From the NCBI RefSeq assembly GCF_012516395.1, contig NZ_CP051206.1:1364001-1428000 (forward strand): 64,000 nt of DNA, written 5' to 3'. The notes below the pieces were generated by a model, which did not search any database, was not told where the DNA came from, and worked only from the letters and a program-made list of their open reading frames with translations. The translations under genes were made by a program, and so were the position numbers. This document shows, one piece after another, positions 18,040 through 27,100 of this stretch. The DNA comes from Dolichospermum flos-aquae CCAP 1403/13F. Its GTDB lineage: Bacteria; Cyanobacteriota; Cyanobacteriia; Cyanobacteriales; Nostocaceae. How positions within the stretch are numbered: the first letter of the stretch is position 1; each line of letters opens with the position of its first letter.

Positions 18040-18636
18040 TTAGGGATTTAACTTCACTTCTTCGGCAAAATTCGCCCAGCGCGCAAAGTAAAATGGCCCT
18101 GCGACAGAACCCCAAATATGTTCATCAGTATCAGGATTTCGTCCTCTGTCGCGGCTGATGAACTGTTGACCATCAAGTTCAAAATCACTATCTAAATAGG
18201 TTCTTTGCCCGTCACGGATGACAATGCAGCCTTTTCCTGGTTCGACTGTGCCTTGGAATTTGTTCCCAGTCCACTCTACAATCATGTTACAACCACAGAG
18301 TCTTTCCAAGCGATCGCTCGTTAAAGTCTGCAATCTTGGTAAATCACGGGAAGCACCATAAAAGTCTTTTTCATCTTTGACAGTATAGTTTTCAATATGG
18401 ATTTTATCCCCCACCGTCGTCAGATGTAACACCCGCACCCGATAGGGCTTATTCAGCATATAATCATAAGCTTGTTCCACGAACAAACTTACCCCTGATA
18501 ATACCCCCCAATCCAGGGGACGCATACATACACGAATATGGGCAAAAAAAGCCGGATTCTCAAAAACCTGGGCTTGATTGCTAAAATCAGCCGCCATCCA
18601 ACGAGCTAAGGTGACAATATCTGTAGAATGAGTCAT
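18040..18636 (-). CDS. cpcT: CpcT/CpeT-family phycobiliprotein chromophore lyase
   Basis: CpcT attaches phycocyanobilin to Cys-155 of the phycocyanin beta subunit; CpeT members act on phycoerythrin. The 198 residues have the family order: LARWMAADFSNQAQVFENPAFFAHI, RVCMRPLDW, FVEQAYDYMLNKPYRVRVLHL, GCNMIVEWTGNKFQGTVEPG, and RDRGRNPDTDEHIWGSVAGP. The fold is a ten-stranded calycin-like barrel. It is a single gene between tRNA-Cys and the second phosphate operon. CpcT versus CpeT is inferred from overall similarity; a GGACAG..CTGTCC hairpin follows at 18007-18027. Confidence 0.88.
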   Translation of the reverse strand: MTHSTDIVTLARWMAADFSNQAQVFENPAFFAHIRVCMRPLDWGVLSGVSLFVEQAYDYMLNKPYRVRVLHLTTVGDKIHIENYTVKDEKDFYGASRDLPRLQTLTSDRLERLCGCNMIVEWTGNKFQGTVEPGKGCIVIRDGQRTYLDSDFELDGQQFISRDRGRNPDTDEHIWGSVAGPFYFARWANFAEEVKLNP

Positions 18637-18718
18637 ACCGATTTCGGATTTGGGAATAGGAATGCAATTAATTTTAAATCCTGATTACCCTCAATCTACA
18701 CTTTTCTATTGTATGTAC

Positions 18719-19498
18719 TTAACCGAATCGTCCAGACACATAGTCATGGGTGCGAGTATCTAGCGGATTCCGAAAGATTTGACTAGTCTCCCCGAATTCC
18801 ACCATTTGACCAATGCGACTTTCATCAGTGCTGAAAAAAGCAGTAAAATCAGAAACGCGAGTTGCTTGCTGCATATTATGAGTAACAATCACAATCGTGA
18901 ATTCTGTTCGTAATTTGTGAATTAATTCTTCTACTTTCATTGTAGCGATCGGATCAAGGGCTGAACAGGGTTCATCCATTAGTAAAACCTTGGGTTTAAC
19001 CGCTAAAGCCCTAGCGATACAGAGACGTTGTTGTTGTCCACCAGAAAGACCTGTAGCAGACTGATGAAGTTTATCTTTGACTTCATCCCACAAAGCCGCA
19101 CCTTTGAGGGCAGATTCGACAATTTCATCTAATACTACTTTTGGAGATTTACCAGCAATTCTCACACCATAAGCCACATTTTCATAAATGCTCATGGGAA
19201 AAGGATTGGGTTTTTGGAATACCATGCCAATTTCCCGACGCAGACGATTGATATTAATCTTAGGATCGTAGATGTTCTGACCAAAAAATTCTATCTGACC
19301 TTCGACTTTGACTTTTCCTTCTAATTCACTAATCCGATTAATGGTTTTAATAAATGTAGATTTACCACAACCACTAGGACCAATTAATGCAGTAACTTGG
19401 TTTTTATAAATATCTAATGATATTCCTTCAATAGCTTTATAGTTTCCATAATAAAAGCTAAGATTCTTGACTTGGATGGCAGTAGTTAAGTTACTCAT
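18719..19498 (-). CDS. pstB: Phosphate ABC transporter ATP-binding protein PstB (operon 2)
   Basis: The 259 residues carry Walker [10 protein letters not shown] (40-48), [16 protein letters not shown], signature [16 protein letters not shown], Walker [14 protein letters not shown] and [13 protein letters not shown]. It is a paralogue of the PstB at 8982-9788, clearly diverged at the N-terminus and in the helical domain. It is the last gene of the second pst operon, 37 bp after pstA2. Confidence 0.96.
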   Translation of the reverse strand: MSNLTTAIQVKNLSFYYGNYKAIEGISLDIYKNQVTALIGPSGCGKSTFIKTINRISELEGKVKVEGQIEFFGQNIYDPKININRLRREIGMVFQKPNPFPMSIYENVAYGVRIAGKSPKVVLDEIVESALKGAALWDEVKDKLHQSATGLSGGQQQRLCIARALAVKPKVLLMDEPCSALDPIATMKVEELIHKLRTEFTIVIVTHNMQQATRVSDFTAFFSTDESRIGQMVEFGETSQIFRNPLDTRTHDYVSGRFG

Positions 19499-19535
19499 GA
19501 TTGACTAAAGTACGAAAGAAAATTTTTAGTTGACC

Positions 19536-20408
19536 TTATCTTTTCTTAGCAATTACGCGAGATAGCACGCTGAAAAACAAAACTAAAGTTAGGAGAATGA
19601 TGGAGGTTGTCCATACTAATTGATTTACGGCTGGATCAGGATTGTTATAAAGGTTAAAAATCAATACTGGTAAGGAAGCAGTAGGACTTAATAAACCATC
19701 TGACCAATTTTGACTAAATAAAGCGGTAAAAATTAGTGGCGCTGTTTCGCCAGAAGCACGGGCTATAGCCAAGGAAATACCCGTAGTAATCCCTGGGATA
19801 GCCGAACTAACAATAACACGAAAGGTAGTTTGAAAACGAGTTCCTCCTAAGGCTGCGGATGCAAGACGTTGGGGAACAGGAATGAGCTTTAAAGCCTCTT
19901 CTGTTGTCAATACTATCATTGGTAGCATGATTACAGCTAAGGCAAAACCACCGGCAATGGCGCTAAATCCCTTAGTTAATAAAACAATTACACCATAAGC
20001 GAACATCCCCACAATAATGGAAGGAACACCTGTCAGAATGCTAGTAACAAACCGGACATACTGAGTAAATGGGTTAGTTTGACTAAATTCTGCTAAAAAT
20101 ATTCCTGTAATTACCCCCACAGGAATACTGAGTAATGCACCGATACTTACCATAAGTATAGTACCAAGAATAGCATTAGCAAACCCATTTTCAATTAATG
20201 GATGAAATAACATCTCTAGCTTGAAACCAGAAAGCCCCCGTGACATGATTTCCCACAGTATGGATGATAGTGGCAACAGTGCTAAAACACTCAAACCAAA
20301 GGCAATCCCATTCATTGCGTATGTAAATAATTGCCTACCTCTGGATAATGGCTGATACAATTCAGTCGCTGTGGACTGATCTATTTCTGAATTTGGATAA
20401 GCACTCAT
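19536..20408 (-). CDS. pstA: Phosphate ABC transporter permease PstA (operon 2)
   Basis: The 290 residues have about six membrane segments, coupling region IPVPQRLASAALGGTRFQTTF and ASGETAPLIFTALF, as in PstA. Unlike operon 1, where pstC and pstA are 14 bp apart, here 321 bp of repetitive DNA including a MITE separate it from pstC2, so it may depend on read-through or on a promoter in the insert. Confidence 0.95.
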   Translation of the reverse strand: MSAYPNSEIDQSTATELYQPLSRGRQLFTYAMNGIAFGLSVLALLPLSSILWEIMSRGLSGFKLEMLFHPLIENGFANAILGTILMVSIGALLSIPVGVITGIFLAEFSQTNPFTQYVRFVTSILTGVPSIIVGMFAYGVIVLLTKGFSAIAGGFALAVIMLPMIVLTTEEALKLIPVPQRLASAALGGTRFQTTFRVIVSSAIPGITTGISLAIARASGETAPLIFTALFSQNWSDGLLSPTASLPVLIFNLYNNPDPAVNQLVWTTSIILLTLVLFFSVLSRVIAKKR

Positions 20409-20729
20409 GTTAATTTTGGATTTTGGATTTTGGATTTTGAATTGTCTGTCAAGTTATGCAAGGGAATGAGGGAAAACATTTAGAAAGAAAGCCATACAAT
20501 ACAGCGGTTTCCGCTCTTATGAGGTACAAAGTTGAATCATGAAACTCTTGTAGTGCGGGCATACTTCGACCCTTCGACAGGCTCAGGGCATCGCTTGCTC
20601 AGTACAAGTCTTGCCCGCTAGATATGTACCTCATAACACCGGAAAGTGCTGTAATAAACCGTTACTTCTTCCTCCTGACTCGGTGACTCCTTGATTCCTG
20701 ACTCCTGACTCCTGACTCGGTGATTCCTG
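20409..20729. repeat. Repeat-filled gap between pstC2 and pstA2
   Basis: Besides the MITE at 20500-20653 this stretch holds a GGATTTT heptamer run (20416-20442) just upstream of pstA2 and a TGACTCC heptamer run (20690-20720) just downstream of pstC2. No ORF is present. Confidence 0.8.
20500..20653. mobile_element. 154-bp MITE with 28-bp terminal inverted repeats and TA ends (IS630-like)
   Basis: The left end TACAGCGGTTTCCGCTCTTA(TGAGGTAC) and the right end, read in reverse complement as TACAGCACTTTCCGGTGTTA(TGAGGTAC), match at about 22 of 28 positions. Both ends border TA, the usual IS630/Tc1 target. The interior holds a dispersed CTTCGACCCTTCGACAGGCT-type repeat and no ORF. Confidence 0.75.
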
Positions 20730-21689
20730 TTATCTATTCTTTTTAGCAACCCACTCCACTACTAATACAGCCGCAATATTTATAGCTAGAGTTAAGGCAA
20801 ATAAAATTAGACCTAAATAACTTAATGCCCCAATATGTAAGCCCGGTTCGGCTTCGGCAAATTCATTGGCTAAGACTGCGGGAATATTATATGCTGGATC
20901 TAAAAGAGATATACTAATTTGGGCGGAGTTACCAATTAGCATCGTTACAGCCATTGTTTCTCCTAAAGCCCTACCCAGAGATAGCATTGTTGCACTAACC
21001 ATCCCAGAAAATGCTGCTGGTAATAAGACCCGAAAAACTGTTTCCCAACGAGTTCCCCCTAAAGCCATAGATGAGCTACGTAACTCTTTAGGAATAACCA
21101 TTAAAACATCACGAGAAATAGCTGCCATTGCGGGTAAGGTCATAATGGCGAGAACAATACCTGCTGTCAACATATTGTTGCCGGCAGGGTCTTGTGTATT
21201 AAATAGTGGTATAAACCCAAGGACACTACTTAACCATTTTTCTATGGGGACGATGAAAGGAATAAAGATGAAAATTCCCCATAAACCAATAATTACACTG
21301 GGGATAGCGGCAATTAATTCGATGACAAAGGCTATGGTAGTTTTGACTGGATTTGGTAAAAAGTCTTCACTTGTGACTAAGGCTATGGATATGCCTACGG
21401 GTATAGTTAATAAAACAGCGATCGCACTGCTGACCAAAGTTCCATAGATGTAAGGTAATGCCCCAAAAATTTGATTCCCTGTATCCCAATCTTGTCCCCA
21501 TAAAAAGCCCAATCCAAATTTATCAATAGCTGGTTGTGCTTCTTTATAAATCACCCAGGTCATGACAAAGAGGATAGCTACAGTAATACCAGAGAAAATA
21601 TACACTAGCCATGTAAATCCCTTATCAAACCAGAAATTAACGCCACCAGTGGATGTTAAATCAATATCTCCATCACTTAAATTAGCCAT
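20730..21689 (-). CDS. pstC: Phosphate ABC transporter permease PstC (operon 2)
   Basis: The 319 residues show PstC membrane segments, IPSVIIGLWGIFIFIPF, coupling motif VIPKELRSSSMALGGTRWETVF and GRALGETMAVTMLIGNS. I start at the ATG at 21689 (MANLSDGD); an upstream TTG two codons earlier is less likely. It follows pstS2 by about 150 bp that include a short palindrome. Confidence 0.95.
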   Translation of the reverse strand: MANLSDGDIDLTSTGGVNFWFDKGFTWLVYIFSGITVAILFVMTWVIYKEAQPAIDKFGLGFLWGQDWDTGNQIFGALPYIYGTLVSSAIAVLLTIPVGISIALVTSEDFLPNPVKTTIAFVIELIAAIPSVIIGLWGIFIFIPFIVPIEKWLSSVLGFIPLFNTQDPAGNNMLTAGIVLAIMTLPAMAAISRDVLMVIPKELRSSSMALGGTRWETVFRVLLPAAFSGMVSATMLSLGRALGETMAVTMLIGNSAQISISLLDPAYNIPAVLANEFAEAEPGLHIGALSYLGLILFALTLAINIAAVLVVEWVAKKNR

Positions 21690-21748
21690 GATCAATAAAA
21701 AGTTTATGAAATCTGGTACATTAGATATAAGCGTTCACCAATCAGTCC

Positions 21749-21775
21749 GTAGGGGTAATTCATGAATTACCCCCA
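21749..21775. repeat. Palindromic repeat between pstS2 and pstC2
   Basis: GTAGGGGTAATTC-AT-GAATTACCCCCAC is a near-perfect palindrome, related to the one at 15700-15725. It may act as a stem-loop that tunes pstS versus pstC message levels. Confidence 0.7.
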
Positions 21776-21841
21776 CCAAATTAGGATGATCAAATTTAGC
21801 TACGTAACAGTCTAGATGACGGCTGAATGCTTACGTAAAAA

Positions 21842-22882
21842 TTACTTAACGGTGCTATTTACTGTTTGGAGAACACGGTTCACAACATCACTAGGAATTT
21901 TAGTGTAGTTGAGGTCATCATTATACTGTTGACCGTCTTTGAGTACCCAGTTAATCCATTTCTTCACAGCTTCAGCTTTCGCAGGATTAGAATACTTTTG
22001 ATAAACCATCATCCATGTCAAACCAACGATAGGATAACCTTGACTGGGATCTCCGATAAAAACGCGGTAGTTACTAGGAAAAGCTACATTGGATAAAGCT
22101 GAGTTAGCAGATGCTAAAGAAGGAGCAACAAATTCTCCTTTCTTATTTTGTATTTCTGCTGAATTTAGTTTGTTTTTAGTAGCGTAGTCATATTCAACAT
22201 AACCAATAGATCCAGGGTTGCTTCTCACTAAAGCTGCTACTCCAGGATTACCTTTACCTTTGAGAACGTTGGGTAGAGTCCATTTGGGAGCGGTGTTAGC
22301 TCCAATTCTGCCTTTGAAATAACCACTAATAGCACTTAAATGGTTGGTGAAAATAAATGTTGTACCACTACCATCAGCGCGAACTACAAATTTAATTGGA
22401 CTGTTTGGGAGGTTTACACCGGGGTTATCCGCTTTAATTTTTGCGTCATCCCAGTTTTTAATTTGTCCAGAGAAAATTGCTGGTAATGTAGCACGAGATA
22501 ATCTCAGTTTGCTGACACCAGGTAAATTATAAACAACGGAAACGGCACCACCAGCAGTGGGTACTAAGATCACACCATTCTTAACTTTAGCGATTTCATC
22601 ATCTTTCATCGCTGCGTCACTACCACCAAAGTCAACTGTTCCCGCAATGGTTTGACGAATACCACCACCACTACCAATGGCTTGATAGTTAACTTTCAAG
22701 TCGGGGTATTTTTTCTTAACTTCACGAGCATAACGTTCGTACAAAGGAGCGGGAAAGGTTGCTCCAGCACCGTTTAAAGTTTGAGCTTGAGCGATCGCAC
22801 TCAGCATTGGACTCAATGCAACAGCCCCGGTTATGACTGAAGTGGCAACAACACGATTCAAAATGGTGGATAAAAAAGCCAT
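21842..22882 (-). CDS. pstS: Phosphate-binding protein PstS (operon 2)
   Basis: The 346 residues begin with a Sec signal peptide (VVATSVITGAVALSPMLSAIAQAQ) with a probable cleavage after AQA. Phosphate loops GAGATFPAPLYERYAR, QAIGSGGGIRQT, DFGGSDAAM and RADGSGTTFIFTNHL are present, as is SIGYVEYDYA. It leads the second pst operon, and a Pho-box-like repeat pair lies about 70 bp upstream. It lacks the lipobox of the operon 1 paralogue, so it is likely free in the periplasm. Confidence 0.96.
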   Translation of the reverse strand: MAFLSTILNRVVATSVITGAVALSPMLSAIAQAQTLNGAGATFPAPLYERYAREVKKKYPDLKVNYQAIGSGGGIRQTIAGTVDFGGSDAAMKDDEIAKVKNGVILVPTAGGAVSVVYNLPGVSKLRLSRATLPAIFSGQIKNWDDAKIKADNPGVNLPNSPIKFVVRADGSGTTFIFTNHLSAISGYFKGRIGANTAPKWTLPNVLKGKGNPGVAALVRSNPGSIGYVEYDYATKNKLNSAEIQNKKGEFVAPSLASANSALSNVAFPSNYRVFIGDPSQGYPIVGLTWMMVYQKYSNPAKAEAVKKWINWVLKDGQQYNDDLNYTKIPSDVVNRVLQTVNSTVK

Positions 22883-22949
22883 ACTGCCTCTTAAGTTTTT
22901 AGAAATACTTACTTAGGGAATTACATCCTGGTATTAATTTGATACTAAA

Positions 22950-22968
22950 TAGTTAAGAGAAGATTAAG
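22950..22968 (-). promoter_or_regulatory. Pho-box-like direct repeats upstream of pstS2
   Basis: On the minus strand CTTAATCT-TCT-CTTAACTA gives two 8-bp units spaced by 3 bp, matching the cyanobacterial SphR/PhoB box pattern (PyTTAAPyPy repeats with an 11-bp period). It lies 68-86 bp before the start codon. A third unit is not clear. Confidence 0.5.
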
Positions 22969-23063
22969 AAACGAACAATCTCAGTTTAAATTCAATTTAA
23001 ACATTTAATTTTAAGTAGTCGGACAAAATTAAATTCACTCGTTGAGAGAGGGAACAGGGAACA

Positions 23064-23130
23064 GGTAATTGGTAATTGGTAATTGGTAATTGGTGATTGG
23101 TAATTGGTAATTGGTAATTGGTAATTGGTG
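23064..23130. repeat. GGTAATT heptamer tandem repeats
   Basis: About nine copies of GGTAATT with one GGTGATT variant. The rest of the 605-bp gap between pstS2 and lysC (22883-23487) contains the pstS2 promoter region and AT-rich DNA with no supported gene. Confidence 0.9.
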
Positions 23131-23487
23131 AAAACTATTCTTCTTTCTCCTTCCTCCTGAACTCCTGACTCCTAATTCTATAAAATATCCTAGCAGTGTT
23201 ATGTAAATAAACAGTCTGCTAGGAATACGTGGTATTATTTGCCATGTTTGAGCGGATTAGTATTTATTTATTTGCATAACAATACTTTTTTATCCCTAAC
23301 CACAATAAACAAAAAAGGTGATAAATTGGTTAAGATAATTCATGTAAATGGTTAATTTGTGATTAAAATCAGAGTCCAAGATTGCTAACGGATGTATTTT
23401 TTCTGGTAATCTAAGCTGGCACTTTCAGGGTTTTTCATAGTCATGACAACCTTGACTGTGGCAAAACAAGTGATTAAAGAGAATTTT

Positions 23488-25287
23488 ATGGCGCTCATAG
23501 TTCAAAAATACGGTGGTACATCAGTTGGTTCAGTTGAACGCATTCAAGCCGTTGCTGAGAGGATTGAAAAAACTGTAAAAGCTGGAAATTCTGTAGTAGT
23601 AGTGGTTTCAGCGATGGGTAAAACTACTGATGGGTTAGTGAAACTAGCTCATGATATCTCTAAAACTCCTAGTCGTCGGGAAATGGATATGCTGCTTTCT
23701 ACGGGAGAGCAAGTTACCATTGCTTTACTAAGTATGGCATTGCAGGAAATTGGTCAACCAGCAATTTCGATGACTGGCGCTCAGGTGGGCATTGTTACCG
23801 AAGCAGAACACTCTCGCGCTCGGATTTTACATATTGAAACTGAACGCTTAATGCGGCAAATTAATGGCGGCAAAGTGGTTGTGGTTGCAGGGTTTCAAGG
23901 AATTAGCAGTACAGAAGAATTAGAAATTACTACTTTGGGACGTGGTGGTTCTGACACTTCCGCAGTGGCAATAGCCGCCGCTATCGGTGCAGATTTTTGT
24001 GAAATTTATACAGATGTCCCCGGAATTTTAACTACAGATCCGCGCCTTGTTCCCGAAGCTCAATTATTGACAGAAATCACTAGTGATGAAATGCTGGAAT
24101 TGGCTAGTTTAGGGGCGAAGGTATTACATCCCAGGGCTGTGGAAATTGCCCGTAATTATGGCGTTCCCCTGGTGGTACGGTCGAGTTGGACAGATCAGCC
24201 CGGAACTTGGGTAACAACGCCTCCAAGGCAAGATCGGGCGTTAGTGAATTTAGAATTAGCTCGACCTGTGGATGCTGTGGAGTTTGATATTCAACAGGCA
24301 AAGGTGGCTTTATTGCGTGTTCCTGATAGACCAGGGGTAGCAGCCCAGTTATTTGGGGAAATTTCCCAGCAAAATGTTGATGTTGATTTAATTATTCAGT
24401 CTATTCATGAAGGTAATACTAACGACATTGCTTTTACAGTAAATTCATCAATATTAAAACGGGCAGAAGCAGTATCATTAGCTATAGCACCGATATTTAA
24501 AAATCAGCATACTTCAGATGAAGCGGAAGTGATGGTAGAGAAAGATACTGCTAAAGTGAGTATTGTGGGCGCGGGAATGATTGGTCGTCCGGGGGTAGCA
24601 GCGCAGATGTTTAAAACTTTGGCTGAAGCTGGTGTAAATATTCAGATGATTTCTACCAGTGAAGTTAAGGTGAGTTGTGTTGTTGATGCGGTAGATTGCG
24701 ATCGCGCTATAGCTGCTCTCTGTCACACCTTTGAAATTAATTCTTCCTCTACTGCTTTAGCTTCTCCTAGTGCTAATACCCCTGCTGTGCGTGGTGTCGC
24801 GTTGGATATGAATCAAGCGCGAATTGCGATTCGGCAAGTACCAAATCGTCCGGGTATGGCCGCCAAATTGTTTGGATTTTTGGCAGAATATAATATCAGT
24901 GTGGATATGATTATTCAATCTCAACGGTGTCGAATAGTAGATGGTGTTCCCCGTCGAGATATTGCCTTTACTGTAGCGAGAATGGACGCAGAAAATGCCC
25001 AACAGAAATTACAGCAAGTTGCAGCGGAGTTTGATTGGGGTGAGGTAGTATTAGATCAGGCGATCGCTAAGGTGAGTATAGTTGGTTCTGGGATGGTGGG
25101 ACAACCAGGTACCGCTGCCAAAATGTTTACAGCTTTAGCCAAAAATCACATCAATATTCAAATGATTGCTACTTCGGAAATTAAAATTAGTTGTGTTGTG
25201 GGAGAAGATGAAGGGGTGAAAGCTTTGCAAGTTATTCACTCAGCTTTTGATTTGGCTGGAAGTGAAAAATTTGTAGTTCCAGTGTAA
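23488..25287 (+). CDS. lysC: Aspartate kinase with four ACT domains
   Basis: Aspartokinase phosphorylates aspartate at the head of the lysine, threonine and methionine pathways. Starting at ATG 23488 (MALIVQKYGGTSVGS) the protein has 599 residues; a frame extension to ATG 23443 adds 15 residues that precede the conserved kinase strand and are less likely. The kinase domain (about 1-245) has the KYGGTSVGS nucleotide motif, STGEQVTIALL and FCEIYTDVPGILTTDPR. The C-terminal half has two pairs of ACT domains (IQQAKVALLRVPDRPGVA, TAKVSIVGAGMIGRPGVA, QARIAIRQVPNRPGMA, IAKVSIVGSGMVGQPGTA), a duplication typical of cyanobacterial enzymes that allows lysine and threonine feedback. Confidence 0.96.
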   Translation: MALIVQKYGGTSVGSVERIQAVAERIEKTVKAGNSVVVVVSAMGKTTDGLVKLAHDISKTPSRREMDMLLSTGEQVTIALLSMALQEIGQPAISMTGAQVGIVTEAEHSRARILHIETERLMRQINGGKVVVVAGFQGISSTEELEITTLGRGGSDTSAVAIAAAIGADFCEIYTDVPGILTTDPRLVPEAQLLTEITSDEMLELASLGAKVLHPRAVEIARNYGVPLVVRSSWTDQPGTWVTTPPRQDRALVNLELARPVDAVEFDIQQAKVALLRVPDRPGVAAQLFGEISQQNVDVDLIIQSIHEGNTNDIAFTVNSSILKRAEAVSLAIAPIFKNQHTSDEAEVMVEKDTAKVSIVGAGMIGRPGVAAQMFKTLAEAGVNIQMISTSEVKVSCVVDAVDCDRAIAALCHTFEINSSSTALASPSANTPAVRGVALDMNQARIAIRQVPNRPGMAAKLFGFLAEYNISVDMIIQSQRCRIVDGVPRRDIAFTVARMDAENAQQKLQQVAAEFDWGEVVLDQAIAKVSIVGSGMVGQPGTAAKMFTALAKNHINIQMIATSEIKISCVVGEDEGVKALQVIHSAFDLAGSEKFVVPV

Positions 25288-25316
25288 CCAACCTTATTTT
25301 TTATAGGATAATCCCA

Positions 25317-25339
25317 TAGGGTGGCCAATTTCCACCCTA
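25317..25339 (+). terminator. Stem-loop after lysC
   Basis: TAGGGTGG and CCACCCTA form an 8-bp stem with a 7-nt loop, 30 bp after the lysC stop. A T-rich stretch (ATTTTTG) follows about 13 nt later, so termination efficiency is uncertain. Confidence 0.55.
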
Positions 25340-25500
25340 GATTTATGTAAATTTTTGTTACTTTTACTTTTCTCAGGTTATGTTATTTAAATACAATCTT
25401 CTGGGAGTAATTACTCTGATACCTAAAAATATGCAGATTGGAGCGAAATATCTTCAAAACTTCTTCTACTGATGGTATTTTAAATCTACTAGGAAAAACA

Positions 25501-27006
25501 ATGATTGAAATTACAGAACAGCCTAAAGAATTACAGGAACGGTTCAAAAAGTTCACGATCTTACATTCCAATGATATGCACGGTGACTTTTTGGCTGAGG
25601 CCAAAGGAGCAGAAGGTAATCTTATTGGTGGGTTAGCTCTGATTTCTGGATATCTCAATAAAGTACGTTCTGAAGAGAAAAACACACTATTTGTAATTTC
25701 CGGTGATATGGTTCAGGGATCAATGATTGATACCGAATATAAAGGGGTTTCAACCATAGAAATCATGAACTATCTTGCCCCTAGTGTCGTCACTTTAGGA
25801 AATCATGAATTAGACTATGGATTGCCTCATTTACTTTTCCTAGAAAAGATGGCAAATTTCCCCATTGTCAATGCCAATCTTTATATCAAAAAATATAACA
25901 AACGCTTGATGAATCCTTATCTAATCCTCAATGTAGACGGATTTGATATTATGTTCATTGGCATTGTTACCGATGAGGTACTAAAATCCTTAAAACTGGA
26001 TTCTAGTATTGGTACTTTTATCAATCTAGAAGATGCTGCGGCCGAAGTTGGTAAAATTTGTAATGCTTACAAAACAGAGGATATTGACTTAACAATTCTG
26101 CTTACCCATATTGGCTTTGAAGAAGATAAAAAACTAGCAGCAATGCTTGATCCAGTCTGGGGTGTGGATATGATCATTGGTGGACATTCTCACACTTTTT
26201 TGGAACAACCCGCTAAAGTTAATGATATTCTCATTACCCAAGCAGGTGTAGGTACAGATCAGATTGGACGTTTTGATATTGTAGTTGATGATGATACAAA
26301 CAGTATTGTGGACTGGAAATGGCAACTGATTCCTGTAGATCATAATCTCGCTGAACCAGATCCAGATCTCACCAATTTTATTAACTCTTTTAAAGACGAG
26401 GTAGATCGAAAATATAATCGTCTAATTGGTCGTTTAAATCGTAAACTTACCCATCCTAAACGGGAACAAGAAACGGATTTAGGTAACTTAATTACTGATA
26501 TTTTTGCCCAATTAGAAGCAACAATAAATGTGACTTTAATTGGTAGTGGCTCAATCCGAGGCACAGAATTAGGTCCTTTAGTAACCCTGGGTAATTTGAA
26601 AAAAGTTTATCCCTATGATGGTCCGCTTTATAAAATTAAAGTGACAGGGGGGAAACTGCTTAAAATGTTTAATTATATTATGAGAGCAGAAAACCGAATT
26701 CCTGGTGAAAGTAATTATTTCCAGGTGAATAAAGGTATTCAAGCTGTTTACCATGAGGCTGAGAAAAAGCTAGAATCATTAACAATTAATGGAGAACTTG
26801 TACAACCTGAAACCCATTATATACTCTGTTTGCAAGAGTATCATTACAAAAATTCATTTGCCAGCCTCAATTTAACTAAGGAAGAATTGGTTGAATTAAG
26901 TGAGCCTAAAGTGGTAACTACATCTGCCCAAAATGTACTTGAAGAATATTTTGCTTCTCATCAACTTCTTGATAGTCAAATTGAAAAAAGACTAATTATT
27001 AAATAG
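25501..27006 (+). CDS. Bifunctional metallophosphatase / 5'-nucleotidase
   Basis: The enzyme hydrolyses nucleotides or related phosphoesters with a two-metal centre. From the ATG at 25501, preceded by AGGAAAAAC, it has 501 residues; a TTG extension to 25438 is unlikely. The metallophosphatase domain shows the D-x-H motif in LHSNDMHGD (21-29), a GD motif in ISGDMVQGS, GNHELDYG near 92 and the GGHSHTF motif near 217. The C-terminal substrate domain contains ETDLGNLITDIF and GSGSIRGTELG and YPYDGPLYKIKVTGG. There is no signal peptide, unlike periplasmic UshA, so it is probably cytoplasmic or released otherwise. Confidence 0.88.
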   Translation: MIEITEQPKELQERFKKFTILHSNDMHGDFLAEAKGAEGNLIGGLALISGYLNKVRSEEKNTLFVISGDMVQGSMIDTEYKGVSTIEIMNYLAPSVVTLGNHELDYGLPHLLFLEKMANFPIVNANLYIKKYNKRLMNPYLILNVDGFDIMFIGIVTDEVLKSLKLDSSIGTFINLEDAAAEVGKICNAYKTEDIDLTILLTHIGFEEDKKLAAMLDPVWGVDMIIGGHSHTFLEQPAKVNDILITQAGVGTDQIGRFDIVVDDDTNSIVDWKWQLIPVDHNLAEPDPDLTNFINSFKDEVDRKYNRLIGRLNRKLTHPKREQETDLGNLITDIFAQLEATINVTLIGSGSIRGTELGPLVTLGNLKKVYPYDGPLYKIKVTGGKLLKMFNYIMRAENRIPGESNYFQVNKGIQAVYHEAEKKLESLTINGELVQPETHYILCLQEYHYKNSFASLNLTKEELVELSEPKVVTTSAQNVLEEYFASHQLLDSQIEKRLIIK

Positions 27007-27032
27007 GAAGTAATCTACTACAATCACAAAAC

Positions 27033-27065
27033 TACTGGGGGTGGGGTTTTCCGCCCTCAATAGTA
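27033..27065. terminator. Convergent hairpin between the 5'-nucleotidase and hisS
   Basis: TACT-GGGGGTGGGG and CCGCCCTC-AGTA can form an imperfect stem with a short loop between two convergent genes, so it could stop transcription from both sides. Confidence 0.5.
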
Positions 27066-27100
27066 TTAAATCAGATGATTTATATGTTTTTTAAAATTGT

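Noticed and set aside
20866-21447. 193-codon plus-strand ORF opposite pstC2
   Set aside because: It is antisense to a clear PstC with conserved motifs and has no recognisable protein features.
23064-23130. GGTAATT repeats as an iteron origin or CRISPR
   Set aside because: Seven-base heptamer runs are common Nostocales repeats; no initiator gene is nearby.
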